This document shows positions 24,692-34,457 of a stretch of 64,000 bases of DNA, piece by piece (position 1 is the first letter of the stretch; each line of letters starts with the position of its first letter). Both the position numbers and the translations under genes were made by a program. A model generated the notes under the pieces. It was not told the origin of the DNA, did no database searches, and saw only the letters and a list, made by a program, of their open reading frames with translations. Source of the stretch: SZUA-36 sp963801195. GTDB taxonomy: Bacteria > Pseudomonadota > Gammaproteobacteria > Xanthomonadales > SZUA-36. The stretch is taken from NCBI GenBank assembly GCA_963801195.1, contig CAWDDX010000003.1:868001-932000 (forward strand). The letters run 5' to 3'.

Positions 24692-26053
24692 ATGAATGAA
24701 AACGGCAACACAACAGAACACCGTGGTAATGCCCCACTGGAAAAAGGCTTTGCCACCATCATCACGCCGTTTCAGGATTTCATAAAGGACCAGACCACTG
24801 CCAGTGTTATCCTGATTGTCTGTACTGTGTTGGCCATGGTGCTCGCCAATTCTCCTTTGGCACAATGGTACGAATCCATCCTGCACATTAAAGCGGGCTT
24901 TGTATTTAGTGACTGGGCGCTGCAGAAAAGCCTGCAACACTGGATCAATGATGGTCTGATGGCCATTTTTTTCTTCGTGCTCGGACTGGAGATAAAGCGT
25001 GAAATTTTTGCTGGCGAACTTGAAGATCCGCAGCAAAGCCTCCCCGTGATTATGGCGGCAGCAGGCGGTATGCTGTTTCCGGCGTTGATTTATTATTTAT
25101 TTAACCAGACTTCACCTGAATCACTCGGCTGGGGCATTCCGATGGCCACCGACACCGCGTTTGCTGTGGGTATTCTTGCATTACTGGGCCGTCGCATTCC
25201 TGTCGCCGTATTTGTGTTTCTTACGGCGCTTGCCATTATCGATGATCTGGGTTCCATTCTGGTCATTGCTCTGTTTTACACCGAAAACATCAATATGCCT
25301 TACCTGTTTGCCGCTGTAATCCTGCTTGCCTTTTTGTTGCTGTCCAATTTGCTGGGTATTCGCAGCCCTGCTCTATATTTTCTGGTCGGCGGCCTGGTGT
25401 GGCTGGCGATGCTGCAGTCCGGTGTCCATGCCACCATTGCCGGTATTCTGGTAGCGTTTACAATTCCTGGACACCCGGAACGTGATCAAAGCTGGTTTCT
25501 GAATAGAACGCGTGGACTGGTACATGAGTTGGAAACCATCAAGAAAAACAAACAGAAGTCCGGGCCAATCCTGGCGGAACAGGACCAGCATGAAGTCGTT
25601 GAACAGGTGGAACGGGCTGCAACAAAAACAACTACACCGCTGCAGCGCTGGGAGAAAGGGCTGGGACATCCGGTTGCACTGTTTGTGCTGCCTGTTTTTG
25701 CTTTGGCCAATGCGGGTGTGCCGATTGATATGACCGCACTGCCTTCAGCTCTGATCAACGGCATTACTGCCGGTATTGTATTCGGGCTGGTATTTGGCAA
25801 GATTTTTGGTATTGCTTTCATGTGCTGGCTGACGCTGCGCCTTGGTTGGGGCCGTCTTCCCGCCGGGATGAGCATGCAACATGTGGTGGGTATTGGTCTG
25901 CTTGGTGGTATGGGGTTCACCATGTCGATATTTATTGCCACACTCAGTTTTGCCCAGGATCCTGCCAGCTTACTGGCAGCCAAAACTGCCATCCTGCTGG
26001 CTTCATTTATCGCTGGAGTCAGTGGTTATTTTTGGTTGCGGAGCTGTCGATAG
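24692..26053 (+). CDS. nhaA: Na+/H+ antiporter NhaA
   Basis: 453 residues. Core features of NhaA are present: FFFVLGLEIKREIFAGEL, PMATDTAFAVGILALLGRR, the Asp-Asp pair of the sodium site in ALAIIDDLGSI, HATIAGILVAFTIP and GMGFTMSIFIATLSF. It exchanges external protons for cytoplasmic sodium or lithium across the inner membrane. An internal hydrophilic loop of about 50 residues (HPERDQSW to TPLQRWE) is longer than in E. coli NhaA (388 residues). It is preceded by an AGGAG site. A salt-stress role fits its place next to the stress region. Confidence 0.93.
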   Translation: MNENGNTTEHRGNAPLEKGFATIITPFQDFIKDQTTASVILIVCTVLAMVLANSPLAQWYESILHIKAGFVFSDWALQKSLQHWINDGLMAIFFFVLGLEIKREIFAGELEDPQQSLPVIMAAAGGMLFPALIYYLFNQTSPESLGWGIPMATDTAFAVGILALLGRRIPVAVFVFLTALAIIDDLGSILVIALFYTENINMPYLFAAVILLAFLLLSNLLGIRSPALYFLVGGLVWLAMLQSGVHATIAGILVAFTIPGHPERDQSWFLNRTRGLVHELETIKKNKQKSGPILAEQDQHEVVEQVERAATKTTTPLQRWEKGLGHPVALFVLPVFALANAGVPIDMTALPSALINGITAGIVFGLVFGKIFGIAFMCWLTLRLGWGRLPAGMSMQHVVGIGLLGGMGFTMSIFIATLSFAQDPASLLAAKTAILLASFIAGVSGYFWLRSCR

Positions 26054-26376
26054 TTGCCTTTTAACACAGTGCAAGCCATTGACCGAAATTGCGCAAGCAG
26101 AGAAAGACTGACTCCACTCTGATGCCTTGATGATTTTCTGATTCTATATTCAACACAGAACACTCAAATAGCCTCTTGTAGTCAATCGGCTGAAGATTAC
26201 TGAAAGCCTGGTAAATAAGAGCGAACCGGATTTGGCCGATAAACTTCAACACGTTTTCACCAACAGGACGCACAGCTACCTTCATACAAAGCTGTTTCCG
26301 GTGCCTTCAGATCGTATAAACTGATGTCCGTTTCCCAATGTGGCCACGATCACAATAATCTGTGAAGAAGTTAAGC
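26054..26376. other. Intergenic region without visible features
   Basis: No supported gene, hairpin with T tract or promoter motif was found. Small open frames in it show no ribosome-binding site or protein-like composition. Confidence 0.5.
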
Positions 26377-28035
26377 ATGAAATTGATTACATCCCGTCCT
26401 GCCAGGTACTACCGCCGAAGCATAATTTTGTTTCTTGCACTGGTGTTGCAGCTTTTGACGGCATCTGAACTCGCGGCACAAAATCTCAAGGATGGAAACT
26501 TAGAGCAATCTGATAACCGGACTACGGCTGCCGTTATCGTCGATGGCAGAATCTTGTTCGATTTGCGCGGCGTGACTTCTTTTCCGGCGAAGGAGCGTGT
26601 GAAAAATGTTCGTGACAGGATCATCGCGGCGGCCCGCGATAAATCCTTTTCGGTGGACGATATCAAAATAGTCGAAGAAGACGAACGCACATCACTGTAT
26701 GCGGGTGATAAGCTCTTGTTCAGCCTGTTTGATATGGATGCCGAGATCGAACAAATTGATCGCAAACTGCTGGCGCAGGCGGTCCAGGTAAAGGTCGCCC
26801 GTGTGATTACTGATTACCGCAGTGATCGCAGTCCAAAGGAGTTGGTGAGACATGCGGCGTATGCCATTGGCTTGACGGCCGTTCTGGTTGTGCTGCTCTG
26901 GGGAATTCTCCGATTGTACCGCCTGCTTGATGCCTGGGCTTTGCGCCACGTACACAAGAGTGTCAAGGACCTTGCGAGCAAATCACATCACCTGATCCAG
27001 GCCGAGCAGCTCTGGACCCTGGTTGCCGGATTCCTCGATATGCTGCGATTGCTTTCTATCGCGATCCTGGTTTACACCTACCTGAATACGGTGCTGGGGC
27101 TTTTCCCGTGGACACGTCCGGCGGCAATTATCCTTTTCGACCTGATTCTTAACCCGGTAAAAAGTCTGTGGCATGGGTTTGTGTCCTCGCTGCCTGACCT
27201 GGTATTTCTTGCCATCCTTGTCCTGGTGGTGCGCTACATACTCAAATTGACCCGTATGTTTTTCACCCAGGTTGCCCGGGGCCGGATCAAACTGCGCGAT
27301 TTTGATCCCGATTGGGCCCTGCCAACGCACAAGATCGTGCGGATTCTTGTCATTGCATTCTCAATCGTTATCGCCTATCCGTATATTCCCGGCTCCGACT
27401 CGATGGCCTTCAAGGGGGTTTCCGTATTTATCGGTGTGATTTTTTCGCTTGGCTCATCATCCTTTATTGCCAATATGCTGGCCGGCCTGGCAATGACCTA
27501 TCGTGGCGCTTTCAAGGAAGGTGAACGGGTCAAGATCGGTGACATCGTCGGCAAGGTCGACGAAATCAAGCTGATGACCACACGCATTCACACGATAAAA
27601 AATGAAAGCGTGATCATCCCGAACTCCAATATTTTGAACACCGACGTGACTAACTATTCGGTGATGGCGCGCGAACCGGGCCTGGTGCTGCATACCACCG
27701 TCGGTATAGGTTACGACACGCCCTGGCGGCAGGTGGAGGCGATGCTGTTACTCGCGGCCGAACGCACCGAGGGTCTGAAAAAAGAACCAGCGCCATTCGT
27801 CCAGCAAACCTTGATGGGTGATTTCGCGGTGAGTTATGAAATCAACGCTTATTGCTCGGATGCTGCCCAGATCGTCGCGATCAGATCCGGATTGCATCGC
27901 AGCATTCAGGATGTGTTCAATGAGTATGGTGTGCAGATCATGTCCCCGGCGTACGAGAAGGATCCCGAAACGCTCAAAATTGTTCCACCCGAAAACTGGT
28001 ACACCGCACCTGCATCGAAGCCGCCGGAAAAATGA
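26377..28035 (+). CDS. MscS-family mechanosensitive channel with extended N-terminal region
   Basis: About 552 residues. A signal peptide (SIILFLALVLQLLTASELAA) leads a periplasmic segment of about 120 residues, then four to five membrane helices and an MscS domain with the pore-lining and beta regions (SLGSSSFIANMLAGLAMTYR, then FKEGERVKIGDIVGKVDEI and SVIIPNSNILNTDVTNYS). The C terminus continues into the alpha/beta vestibule (HTTVGIGYDTPW). It protects the cell from osmotic downshock. GTG at 26362 and ATG at 26377 are both possible starts. The stop overlaps the next start by four bases (ATGA). Confidence 0.88.
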   Translation: MKLITSRPARYYRRSIILFLALVLQLLTASELAAQNLKDGNLEQSDNRTTAAVIVDGRILFDLRGVTSFPAKERVKNVRDRIIAAARDKSFSVDDIKIVEEDERTSLYAGDKLLFSLFDMDAEIEQIDRKLLAQAVQVKVARVITDYRSDRSPKELVRHAAYAIGLTAVLVVLLWGILRLYRLLDAWALRHVHKSVKDLASKSHHLIQAEQLWTLVAGFLDMLRLLSIAILVYTYLNTVLGLFPWTRPAAIILFDLILNPVKSLWHGFVSSLPDLVFLAILVLVVRYILKLTRMFFTQVARGRIKLRDFDPDWALPTHKIVRILVIAFSIVIAYPYIPGSDSMAFKGVSVFIGVIFSLGSSSFIANMLAGLAMTYRGAFKEGERVKIGDIVGKVDEIKLMTTRIHTIKNESVIIPNSNILNTDVTNYSVMAREPGLVLHTTVGIGYDTPWRQVEAMLLLAAERTEGLKKEPAPFVQQTLMGDFAVSYEINAYCSDAAQIVAIRSGLHRSIQDVFNEYGVQIMSPAYEKDPETLKIVPPENWYTAPASKPPEK

Positions 28036-29270
28036 TCCGCGCAATCACATCGGTGGCCACGCTGCTATTTGGCACCGCGATCCTGCTCACTGGACAGGGT
28101 TTGCAGGGTACGCTTTTACCGGTACGTGCGACACTGGAAAATTTCTCCACCATATCGATCGGCGTGATGGGAGCGACCTATTTTCTCGGTTTCACCTACG
28201 GCTGCTGGAAGGGTTCGGTATTGATACGCGGAGTCGGGCACGTTCGTGTATTTGCCGCAATGACCGCAGTCGCCTCGGCCACGCCTTTATTACACGGCTT
28301 GTGGGTCAACCCGTGGATATGGAGCTCACTGCGTTTTGTTTCGGGGTTCTGTTTTGCCGTCCTTTACCTTGTCATTGAAAGCTGGCTGAATGAGCGTTCT
28401 ACAAATAGAAATCGGGCCAGTGTCTTTTCCGCCTACATCCTGATCAATATGACCGTGCTGGGTATCGGCCAGCAGATGTTGCTGTTTTATGACCCGCTGA
28501 AGTTGAATCTGTTTGCGCTGACCTCCGTGCTTGTATCACTGGCGGCTGTTCCGGTTGCGCTTTCAAAATCGGAAAACCCGCGGCCCATTGAAGATGCGAA
28601 GCTGAATTTTCGTTACCTCTATCGTAATTCGACAGTGGGTATGCTGGGCAGCCTGGGCTGCGGCCTTGCCAACGGCTCTTTCTGGGCGCTGGCGCCGGTG
28701 TTTTCCGTCAGCTATTCCGGTGACATTTCTCTGACCGCCAATTTTATGACCGCGGTGGTTTTTGGCGGCGCAATCGGCCAATGGCCATTGGGATGGTTAT
28801 CGGACCGGATGGACCGGCGTATCGTGTTGGGCGCCATCTCGTTTGCCGGTGTGATCATTGGCGCCATAATGTGGTCAATGGCCACAGAGCTTTCAAGCAT
28901 CGGGTTAATCTTGCTGGCAGCTTTGTGGGGGGCAGTGGCTTTTCCGATTTATTCGATATCCGTCGCACACGCAAATGATCGTGCAGAAACCGGTAGCTTT
29001 GTCATGGTTTCCGCCGGTTTGCTGTTGATGTATGGCATCGGGGCAATTATCGGACCTTTTCTGGCGTCGGCCATGATGACATTCGGCGGTTCCGATTACC
29101 TTTTTCTTTTTACCGGTATTGTTCACCTGTTGCTGGCGCTGTACGTGGTTACGCGCAGGTTTGTCAGGCCGCAGACGGGCATGTCTGAACACAGACCATT
29201 CAGTGAAGCCCTGGCATCTACGCAAACCAGGTCGCAGATTTACGAGGACGAATTGGAAAGGGGGGACTAA
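28032..29270 (+). CDS. Major facilitator superfamily transporter (YcaD-like)
   Basis: 412 residues and about twelve membrane helices. Near the start GATYFLGFTYGCWKGSVLIR is the loop-2 motif region, and the second half has GQWPLGWLSDRMDRRIVLGA, the repeat of the MFS motif. It resembles the YcaD group of efflux-type transporters, substrate unknown. It starts inside the stop codon of the MscS gene (ATGA), so the pair is co-translated; a joint role in osmotic or solute export is possible but speculative. Confidence 0.88.
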   Translation: MIRAITSVATLLFGTAILLTGQGLQGTLLPVRATLENFSTISIGVMGATYFLGFTYGCWKGSVLIRGVGHVRVFAAMTAVASATPLLHGLWVNPWIWSSLRFVSGFCFAVLYLVIESWLNERSTNRNRASVFSAYILINMTVLGIGQQMLLFYDPLKLNLFALTSVLVSLAAVPVALSKSENPRPIEDAKLNFRYLYRNSTVGMLGSLGCGLANGSFWALAPVFSVSYSGDISLTANFMTAVVFGGAIGQWPLGWLSDRMDRRIVLGAISFAGVIIGAIMWSMATELSSIGLILLAALWGAVAFPIYSISVAHANDRAETGSFVMVSAGLLLMYGIGAIIGPFLASAMMTFGGSDYLFLFTGIVHLLLALYVVTRRFVRPQTGMSEHRPFSEALASTQTRSQIYEDELERGD

Positions 29271-29360
29271 GGGTGGCCTATGATGGGGCACTGGCAAGCC
29301 GATGAGGGGTATTGTTTACACAGCACCTGAAGGGTTTGAGTCAGAGGAGGAATTGGTGTC

Positions 29361-31109
29361 ATGGGTACAATTAAGTCTCGAATTTGTTTTGCGGCTTGCG
29401 CCGAAATAGTATCGTTGGCCGTCAAGTGCTCAACCGTTTCCAAAACTGGCTGCAGGTTTCACTTTCGTATCTGCCTCAGCGTTGTAATCTCCATCATGCT
29501 GATGCCGGCTTTTGCGCTATTTCCTCATACGGCCATGGCTGAGCAGGCAGCCGGCGCCAATACCTATGAGAACTTGCTTGTCATGTTCGAGGATTGGCGC
29601 AAATTTGAATCCCCGCCCCTGCTCGAAGGCGCACCGGACTACACGGCGGAAACAACCGCCCGGCGCCACAGGGAATTAAAGTCCTACCAGGCTCGGCTAA
29701 AGTCATTCGACATCGAAAACTGGCCGGTAAGCCAGCAGGTGGACTGGCATCTCGTAAGGGCCGAAATGAACGGCATGGATTTCAACATCCGGGTCCTCCA
29801 ACCCTGGGTTCGTGACCCGGCCTTTTACACCTCGGTGTGGACCGAACAGAGCGACACGCCGGCTCATGAAGGCCCGACACATCACGCGTTGGTAGAATTG
29901 TGGACCTATGAATTCCCGCTCAATCCACAATCCGAAGCCAGGCTCGCCGCGGAACTGTCAAGCATACCGCCGCTTCTCAAGCAGGCGCGTGTCAACCTGA
30001 CCGGCAATGCCCGCGAACTTTGGATAGCCGGTATCCAGAACCTGAGAGACCAGCAGGCGGCGCTTGCCGAACTGGCGGTCAAAACAAATGCATCGGGGGA
30101 TGAACTCAGCTCCGCCCTGGAAGCTGCCAGGCTGGCGACCAAAGACTTTGTCAGGTGGCTGGAAGAACAGTCACCATCAAAAACCGGGCCCTCCGGTATC
30201 GGAAAAGAGAATTACACCTGGGCTTTGCGCAACGTACACCTGGTGCCGCTGAGCTGGGAGGAAGAGGTCGTATTGCTGCAACGGGAACTGGATCGCGCTG
30301 TCTCCATGCTGGTCCTGGAGGAACACCGCAACCGCAATCTTCCGCCGCTCGTGGCCATATCCAGCCCTGAAGAATACCGGCAACGCGCCGAGCAGGCCGT
30401 CACGCAGTTTTCCGCGTTCCTGCGCAGCGAGGACATACTGCCGGACTATGACTACATTGAACCGGCCTTACGCGCGCAAATGCACAGTTTTGTTCCGGAG
30501 GAGCAACGAAACTTTTTTGATATCGTTTCCCATTATGAATTACTGGCGCTGTGGACCCACTGGTACCACTGGTTCGACCTGGCTTTGATGGATGCACAAC
30601 CAAATCCCAGTCCGATCCGCCGTAGCGCACTGCTTTACAACATCTGGGATAGCCGTTCAGAAGGTATGGCCACCGGTTTCGAGGAGATGATGATGCACGC
30701 GGGGCTGTATGCCGACAACCCGCGCGCCCGCGAGCTCGTCTGGATCATGCTGGCAGCACGCGCGGCTCGCGGTCTCGGCTCTTTATACGCACAGGCCAAT
30801 ATATTCACCCTCAAGGAAGCCCGGGATTATCACGTCGCTCACACCCCGCGCGGCTGGATGCGCGAAGACCTCGACCTGCTCGGTTTTGAGCAACTGCTCT
30901 ACCTGCGTCAACCCGGATACGGCAGCAGTTATATAACGGGTAAATACCTGATCGAGCGGATGCTTGCAGAGATAGGCCGAAAGTCCGAGGAGCGCATCAT
31001 CCTGTCTGATTTTTTCGGCCAGGTGGACCAACAGGGTGTGATTCCGGTATCTTTGATCCACTGGCAATTAACCGGTGACGGCGAACAGGTCCGGTCGTTG
31101 ATAGAGTGA
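29361..31109 (+). CDS. Exported protein with possible distant DUF885 relationship
   Basis: 582 residues. A long N region and hydrophobic core (FRICLSVVISIMLMPAFALF, cut near AMA) indicate export. The rest is soluble, mostly alpha-helical, with conserved-looking blocks WPVSQQVDWHLVRAEMNGMDF, SRSEGMATGFEEMMM and DLDLLGFEQLLYLRQPGYGS. The second block resembles the EGW-A-x-x-E motif of DUF885 metallopeptidase-like proteins. Their HExxPGH motif is not visible; only HYELLALWTH sits at about the right place. The relation is therefore uncertain and catalytic activity doubtful. GAGGAGG precedes the ATG by 10 bases. Confidence 0.55.
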   Translation: MGTIKSRICFAACAEIVSLAVKCSTVSKTGCRFHFRICLSVVISIMLMPAFALFPHTAMAEQAAGANTYENLLVMFEDWRKFESPPLLEGAPDYTAETTARRHRELKSYQARLKSFDIENWPVSQQVDWHLVRAEMNGMDFNIRVLQPWVRDPAFYTSVWTEQSDTPAHEGPTHHALVELWTYEFPLNPQSEARLAAELSSIPPLLKQARVNLTGNARELWIAGIQNLRDQQAALAELAVKTNASGDELSSALEAARLATKDFVRWLEEQSPSKTGPSGIGKENYTWALRNVHLVPLSWEEEVVLLQRELDRAVSMLVLEEHRNRNLPPLVAISSPEEYRQRAEQAVTQFSAFLRSEDILPDYDYIEPALRAQMHSFVPEEQRNFFDIVSHYELLALWTHWYHWFDLALMDAQPNPSPIRRSALLYNIWDSRSEGMATGFEEMMMHAGLYADNPRARELVWIMLAARAARGLGSLYAQANIFTLKEARDYHVAHTPRGWMREDLDLLGFEQLLYLRQPGYGSSYITGKYLIERMLAEIGRKSEERIILSDFFGQVDQQGVIPVSLIHWQLTGDGEQVRSLIE

Positions 31110-31290
31110 AGGGCAAACGGGCCGCAATTCATATTACAAGCCCAGGGGAGCAAATCAACGCAGCGCGGCATACGCGCTGAAGCGACGGCAACCTGATAAG
31201 TGGAGGGGTTTGCAACCCCCCGCAACCGGCCTTCACCAATCTTCTTATTTCCTTCAAATTTCATCCCATTTGGTAGATCAGAATGATACT

Positions 31291-31308
31291 TGCCGGCAAA
31301 AGCCGGCA
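31291..31308 (+). other. Hairpins in the leader of the Gln-rich exported protein gene
   Basis: TGCCGGC-AAAA-GCCGGCA forms a 7-bp stem 37 bases before the ATG at 31345. An upstream stem, GGGGTT-TGC-AACCCC, lies near 31204-31220. The 235-base gap could hold a structured leader; no known riboswitch is recognised. Confidence 0.3.
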
Positions 31309-31344
31309 CGGACATTGAATTTAGACACCACAAGGAAAGCCATC

Positions 31345-31641
31345 ATGAAACTGAATGCTCGAATATACATCGCTCTCATCGCACTGATGCTCGCATTGTC
31401 TGCCGGCACCGCCAACGCACAGCAGCAACAGAGCAGCCAGACACAGAACAGGCAGCAGTTGCGTGATCAGTCGAATGTCGGCACCTCGCAGCAAAAGCAG
31501 CGGATACGCAGCCAGAAACAAATACACGTTGAGAATAACCTGGGCCAGGGCCAGAAAAGCCGCCAGATGAACCGCCAGGGTAACCGGCAGAACCAGGCTA
31601 AAAGCAAAGGCAAGGGCAAAGGCAAGGGCAAGGGCAATTGA
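31345..31641 (+). CDS. Small exported Gln-rich protein with Lys-Gly tail
   Basis: 98 residues, ATG with AAGGAAAG. The signal peptide (YIALIALMLALSAGTANA) is followed by a low-complexity mature part, rich in Gln, Asn, Ser and Arg, and a tail of alternating Lys and Gly (SKGKGKGKGKGKGN). It is strongly basic, as expected for a protein that binds polyanions or cell-surface polymers. No known family recognised. A strong terminator follows at 31810. Confidence 0.65.
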   Translation: MKLNARIYIALIALMLALSAGTANAQQQQSSQTQNRQQLRDQSNVGTSQQKQRIRSQKQIHVENNLGQGQKSRQMNRQGNRQNQAKSKGKGKGKGKGN

Positions 31642-31809
31642 CCCGGCGGTCAGGTTTAAACGGAACGCGGGTCCCTTAACGTGAAACCTGACAGCACCGC
31701 GCTCTGAAAGGTGTCTTTGGGGTTTGCCAATGAGCGGACAGTATTTATGCTGTGGTATCCAGGTCTCCTCATGCACCCTGGTTTCGCGAATGCTGCCACA
31801 GGTCCCGTT

Positions 31810-31840
31810 GTGGGGGCGCCAGCCCCCACTTTTTTATTTT
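31810..31840 (+). terminator. Rho-independent terminator
   Basis: GTGGGGGC-GCCA-GCCCCCAC followed by TTTTTTATTTT: a perfect 8-bp GC-rich stem with T tract, 169 bases after the stop of the preceding gene. The remainder of the 365-base gap to the next gene holds only a possible TATAAT box at 31944. Confidence 0.88.
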
Positions 31841-32006
31841 GTCACTTTTTGCTATCCCCGATGATTCGACAGGTGTCCTCGATACCATAGGTAAACTTGT
31901 AAATCGGCCAGCGTATTTAAGCGGTGATTAAGGCAGTGAGGGTTATAATAAGCTGTGGTGTGGGGTTGCCGCCCAATCCAAGTGTAAATATAAAAAGGAG
32001 TATGTC

Positions 32007-32432
32007 ATGAGTACTATAAAAAGTGCCTGGGTCCGGATACTGTGCGTCCTGCCATTATGTCTCGCAGCCTGCACGCCCGTTGAAGCACCGAAGACGGCCT
32101 CGATTTCCGGTCGCATTTATTTTGATGTCGATAACAGCGGAAGTTGTGAAAAAGAACCCGGTATATCCGACATGCCGGTGCGTCTCTATTTCGGCGCATG
32201 TGGTGAAAATATGCTGGAAACACATTACACCGACGCAAACGGTGAGTTTGTTTTCCTGAACCTGGCTCCCGGTGATTATTGCGTCGTTCCCGATTTTGAA
32301 TTCAAAACCTGCGGGTACGCGGGTAATTTTCCGACCACGGCCATCTCCCGGAAGGTGACACTCGAAAGCGGCACAAAGTCCGAGTTGGTCTGGTTCGGTT
32401 TTGGCGACATTTCGGGTAAAGCTGAAAACTGA
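32007..32432 (+). CDS. Lipoprotein with an SdrD B-like (Ig-like) domain
   Basis: 141 residues. The signal ends in a lipobox (LPLCLAAC), so the mature protein is acylated at Cys22. The mature part fits the SdrD_B/carboxypeptidase-regulatory fold of surface proteins: ISGRIYFDVDNSGSCEKEPG-ISDMPVRLYF, then YTDANGEFVFLNLAPGDYCV. In adhesins this domain binds calcium, usually with Asp residues as in DVDNSG. A single domain is unusual. AAGGAG lies seven bases before the ATG. It is convergent with the TolB/TPR gene. Confidence 0.78.
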   Translation: MSTIKSAWVRILCVLPLCLAACTPVEAPKTASISGRIYFDVDNSGSCEKEPGISDMPVRLYFGACGENMLETHYTDANGEFVFLNLAPGDYCVVPDFEFKTCGYAGNFPTTAISRKVTLESGTKSELVWFGFGDISGKAEN

Positions 32433-32532
32433 AGATTTCCCTGCGGTCTGAAATTGTTGAAGCGCCGGCCCGGTACTGCTGCACGCGCCAATACTGTATG
32501 TAGCGGGGGTGAACCCGTCAAAATCAAACAAT

Positions 32533-34344
32533 TCACTCCAAATTGATTCCGACCGGTGTCAATTTTTCCAAAAGCGCCCTGTAACGGGGAATGCCGTCCA
32601 TCTTTTCGTGAAACAGCTCGCTATGGAGATAAGAAACTGCAACCTCGGGAATGGTGCTTTTGGCCTGGCGTTCAACCCAATCAAGCGCAGCTTCGTATTG
32701 CCCGGCGCAAACCAGGGCGAACGTTACGAAGTACGGATCGATCTGCCGGGGGTCATAGAACCAATCCGGCGGTTGACCTGCTCTTCCGGTACGAACAAAG
32801 GCTTCAATCAAATCAATCGTTTTTTGATCGGACCGCACCTGTCCCTCCAGGTCGGATCTTCGCTGGAATGCCGCCCTGGCCTCGGGAAATTCACCCTTCA
32901 CGATATGGATAAAGCCTTTGATCTGCCAGCCATAATTGAAATCAGGTGCAAACGCAAGGGTCTGATCGATGCGGTCCATCGCGGCATCGTAATCACCGGC
33001 GTTGAGTAATTGTTCCGCAGCGTTAGCGCCGATAATGCGTGACCGGGGATCGAGTTCCAGGGCCGTCCTGTATGCATCATTCGCCAGCTCACTCTCGCCC
33101 ATGTCAGTTAGAGCATATGCATACCAATGCCAGGCTACCGCGCTTTCCGGTTCATATTTCAGCGCCAGGCGATAATTGTCGAAGCATTCCTGCCTTTCCA
33201 GTTTGAGCATGTGAATGTACGCCAGCACAGCGTAAGCCCTGCCTGCCTGTGGGTCGAGTTCAAGCGCGGTTTCGGCAGCCAGCCCGGCTTTCTCCATTTG
33301 CTCCGGCGCCTTTGCAAAGTCGATCTCCCAGGCAGGCAGCAATACCCAGGCCAGGCCCAGCCCTGTCCAGGCATCGGCATAGGACGGATCGAGCTGGGTC
33401 GCACGTTCAAAATGATCCACTGCAAGGTAAAGGTTTTGCGCCTCCCGCAGGTTCCAGAAATACAAACCCTGCAGGTATTCCTGGTAAGCCTCGGGATTGC
33501 TGGTGCCCGCAGATGCGATTATTGTCTGGTCGGTGAGCCTCAGCCGCAACTCGCGCACGATCGCGGCGGTGATTTCGTCCTGGATGGCAAAAATGTTCAC
33601 CAGTTCGCGGTCGTAGGTCTCGGACCACATGTGGAACCCGTCGCTGACGCGTATCAACTGGGCGGTCACGCGGATTTGCGAACCCGATTTGCGCACGCTG
33701 CCTTCGAGGATGTGATCGACACCCAGCACCGACGCAATCTCGCCGATCGGCTTGTTCTGCCCCTTGAAAGAAAACGACGAGGTGCGCGCCGCCACTTTCA
33801 GCGCGTCGATCTTGGCCAACCCGTTCAGCAGTTCCTCGGATATTCCGTCAGAAAAATACTCCTGTTCCGGGTCCGAAGACATGTTGACGAAGGGCAGCAC
33901 GGCGATGGAGTTATGGGATTCCTCGCTTGCCTCTGCGCTGGCCGGTTGTTCCCTGACAGCCTGGGTTGCGGCTTCGTCCGGCACGGCCTGAATATCCCCG
34001 GACAGCACAAACTTGTCATAGGCGAAATAAGCCAAAGCCAGCGCCATCACGACCGTGATCATGAGGTTGAGTTTCCTGCCTGTGTGCGGTGCGATGGACT
34101 GAGTGCGGTCCACCTCGCTTTCGCGCTTGATCCCCTCGGGTGTCATCTCGAAAGCCCAAGCGAAGAACAGGGCAAACGGCAGACCGGTCGCCAATAGCAC
34201 CAGCACGGTTTTGATCGCCCAGGCGGGTGTGCCAAAGCTCTCGAACACCAGTTGCAGCACCTGCGCGACCAGCCAGGCGACAATCACGTAGGCAAAACCC
34301 ACCTTGAAGACATTACGGCGTTTCAGTTCATTGAAAATTGACAA
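32533..34344 (-). CDS. Inner-membrane protein with TolB-like (FlgO-type) and TPR domains
   Basis: 603 residues. Two membrane helices lie at about 15-70 (VGFAYVIVAWLVAQVLQLVF and a second) and a third near 95 (LMITVVMALALAYFAYDKF). Then comes the TolB/FlgO-like domain starting SIAVLPFVNMSSDPEQEYFS and DGISEELLNGLAKIDALKVA, with ILEGSVRKSGSQIRVTAQL. Several TPR repeats follow from about residue 295, for example LDPSYADAWTGLGLAWVLLP. Such proteins are common in marine gammaproteobacteria, usually with no known role; the same architecture occurs with adenylate cyclase or winged-helix N termini, absent here. The N terminus (SIFNELKRRNVFKVG) is the typical start. Confidence 0.85.
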   Translation of the reverse strand: MSIFNELKRRNVFKVGFAYVIVAWLVAQVLQLVFESFGTPAWAIKTVLVLLATGLPFALFFAWAFEMTPEGIKRESEVDRTQSIAPHTGRKLNLMITVVMALALAYFAYDKFVLSGDIQAVPDEAATQAVREQPASAEASEESHNSIAVLPFVNMSSDPEQEYFSDGISEELLNGLAKIDALKVAARTSSFSFKGQNKPIGEIASVLGVDHILEGSVRKSGSQIRVTAQLIRVSDGFHMWSETYDRELVNIFAIQDEITAAIVRELRLRLTDQTIIASAGTSNPEAYQEYLQGLYFWNLREAQNLYLAVDHFERATQLDPSYADAWTGLGLAWVLLPAWEIDFAKAPEQMEKAGLAAETALELDPQAGRAYAVLAYIHMLKLERQECFDNYRLALKYEPESAVAWHWYAYALTDMGESELANDAYRTALELDPRSRIIGANAAEQLLNAGDYDAAMDRIDQTLAFAPDFNYGWQIKGFIHIVKGEFPEARAAFQRRSDLEGQVRSDQKTIDLIEAFVRTGRAGQPPDWFYDPRQIDPYFVTFALVCAGQYEAALDWVERQAKSTIPEVAVSYLHSELFHEKMDGIPRYRALLEKLTPVGINLE

Positions 34345-34457
34345 GGGCTGGCTTCTTTGTGTCCGCTATTGCCGATAAGCATAGTTGCTCGGAGAGTAAA
34401 ATCCAAAACATTCATCGATTAGCGGGGGTTGCCATTCGAACCGACCCGGTTAATGCG

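Noticed and set aside
31110..31344. Cobalamin or other riboswitch in the leader of the Gln-rich protein
   Set aside because: Hairpins are present but no conserved core of a known riboswitch could be recognised.
33127..34197. 356-codon open frame opposite the TolB/TPR gene
   Set aside because: Antisense shadow of a well-supported gene; composition (many Arg, His, Gln) is that of a complementary strand.
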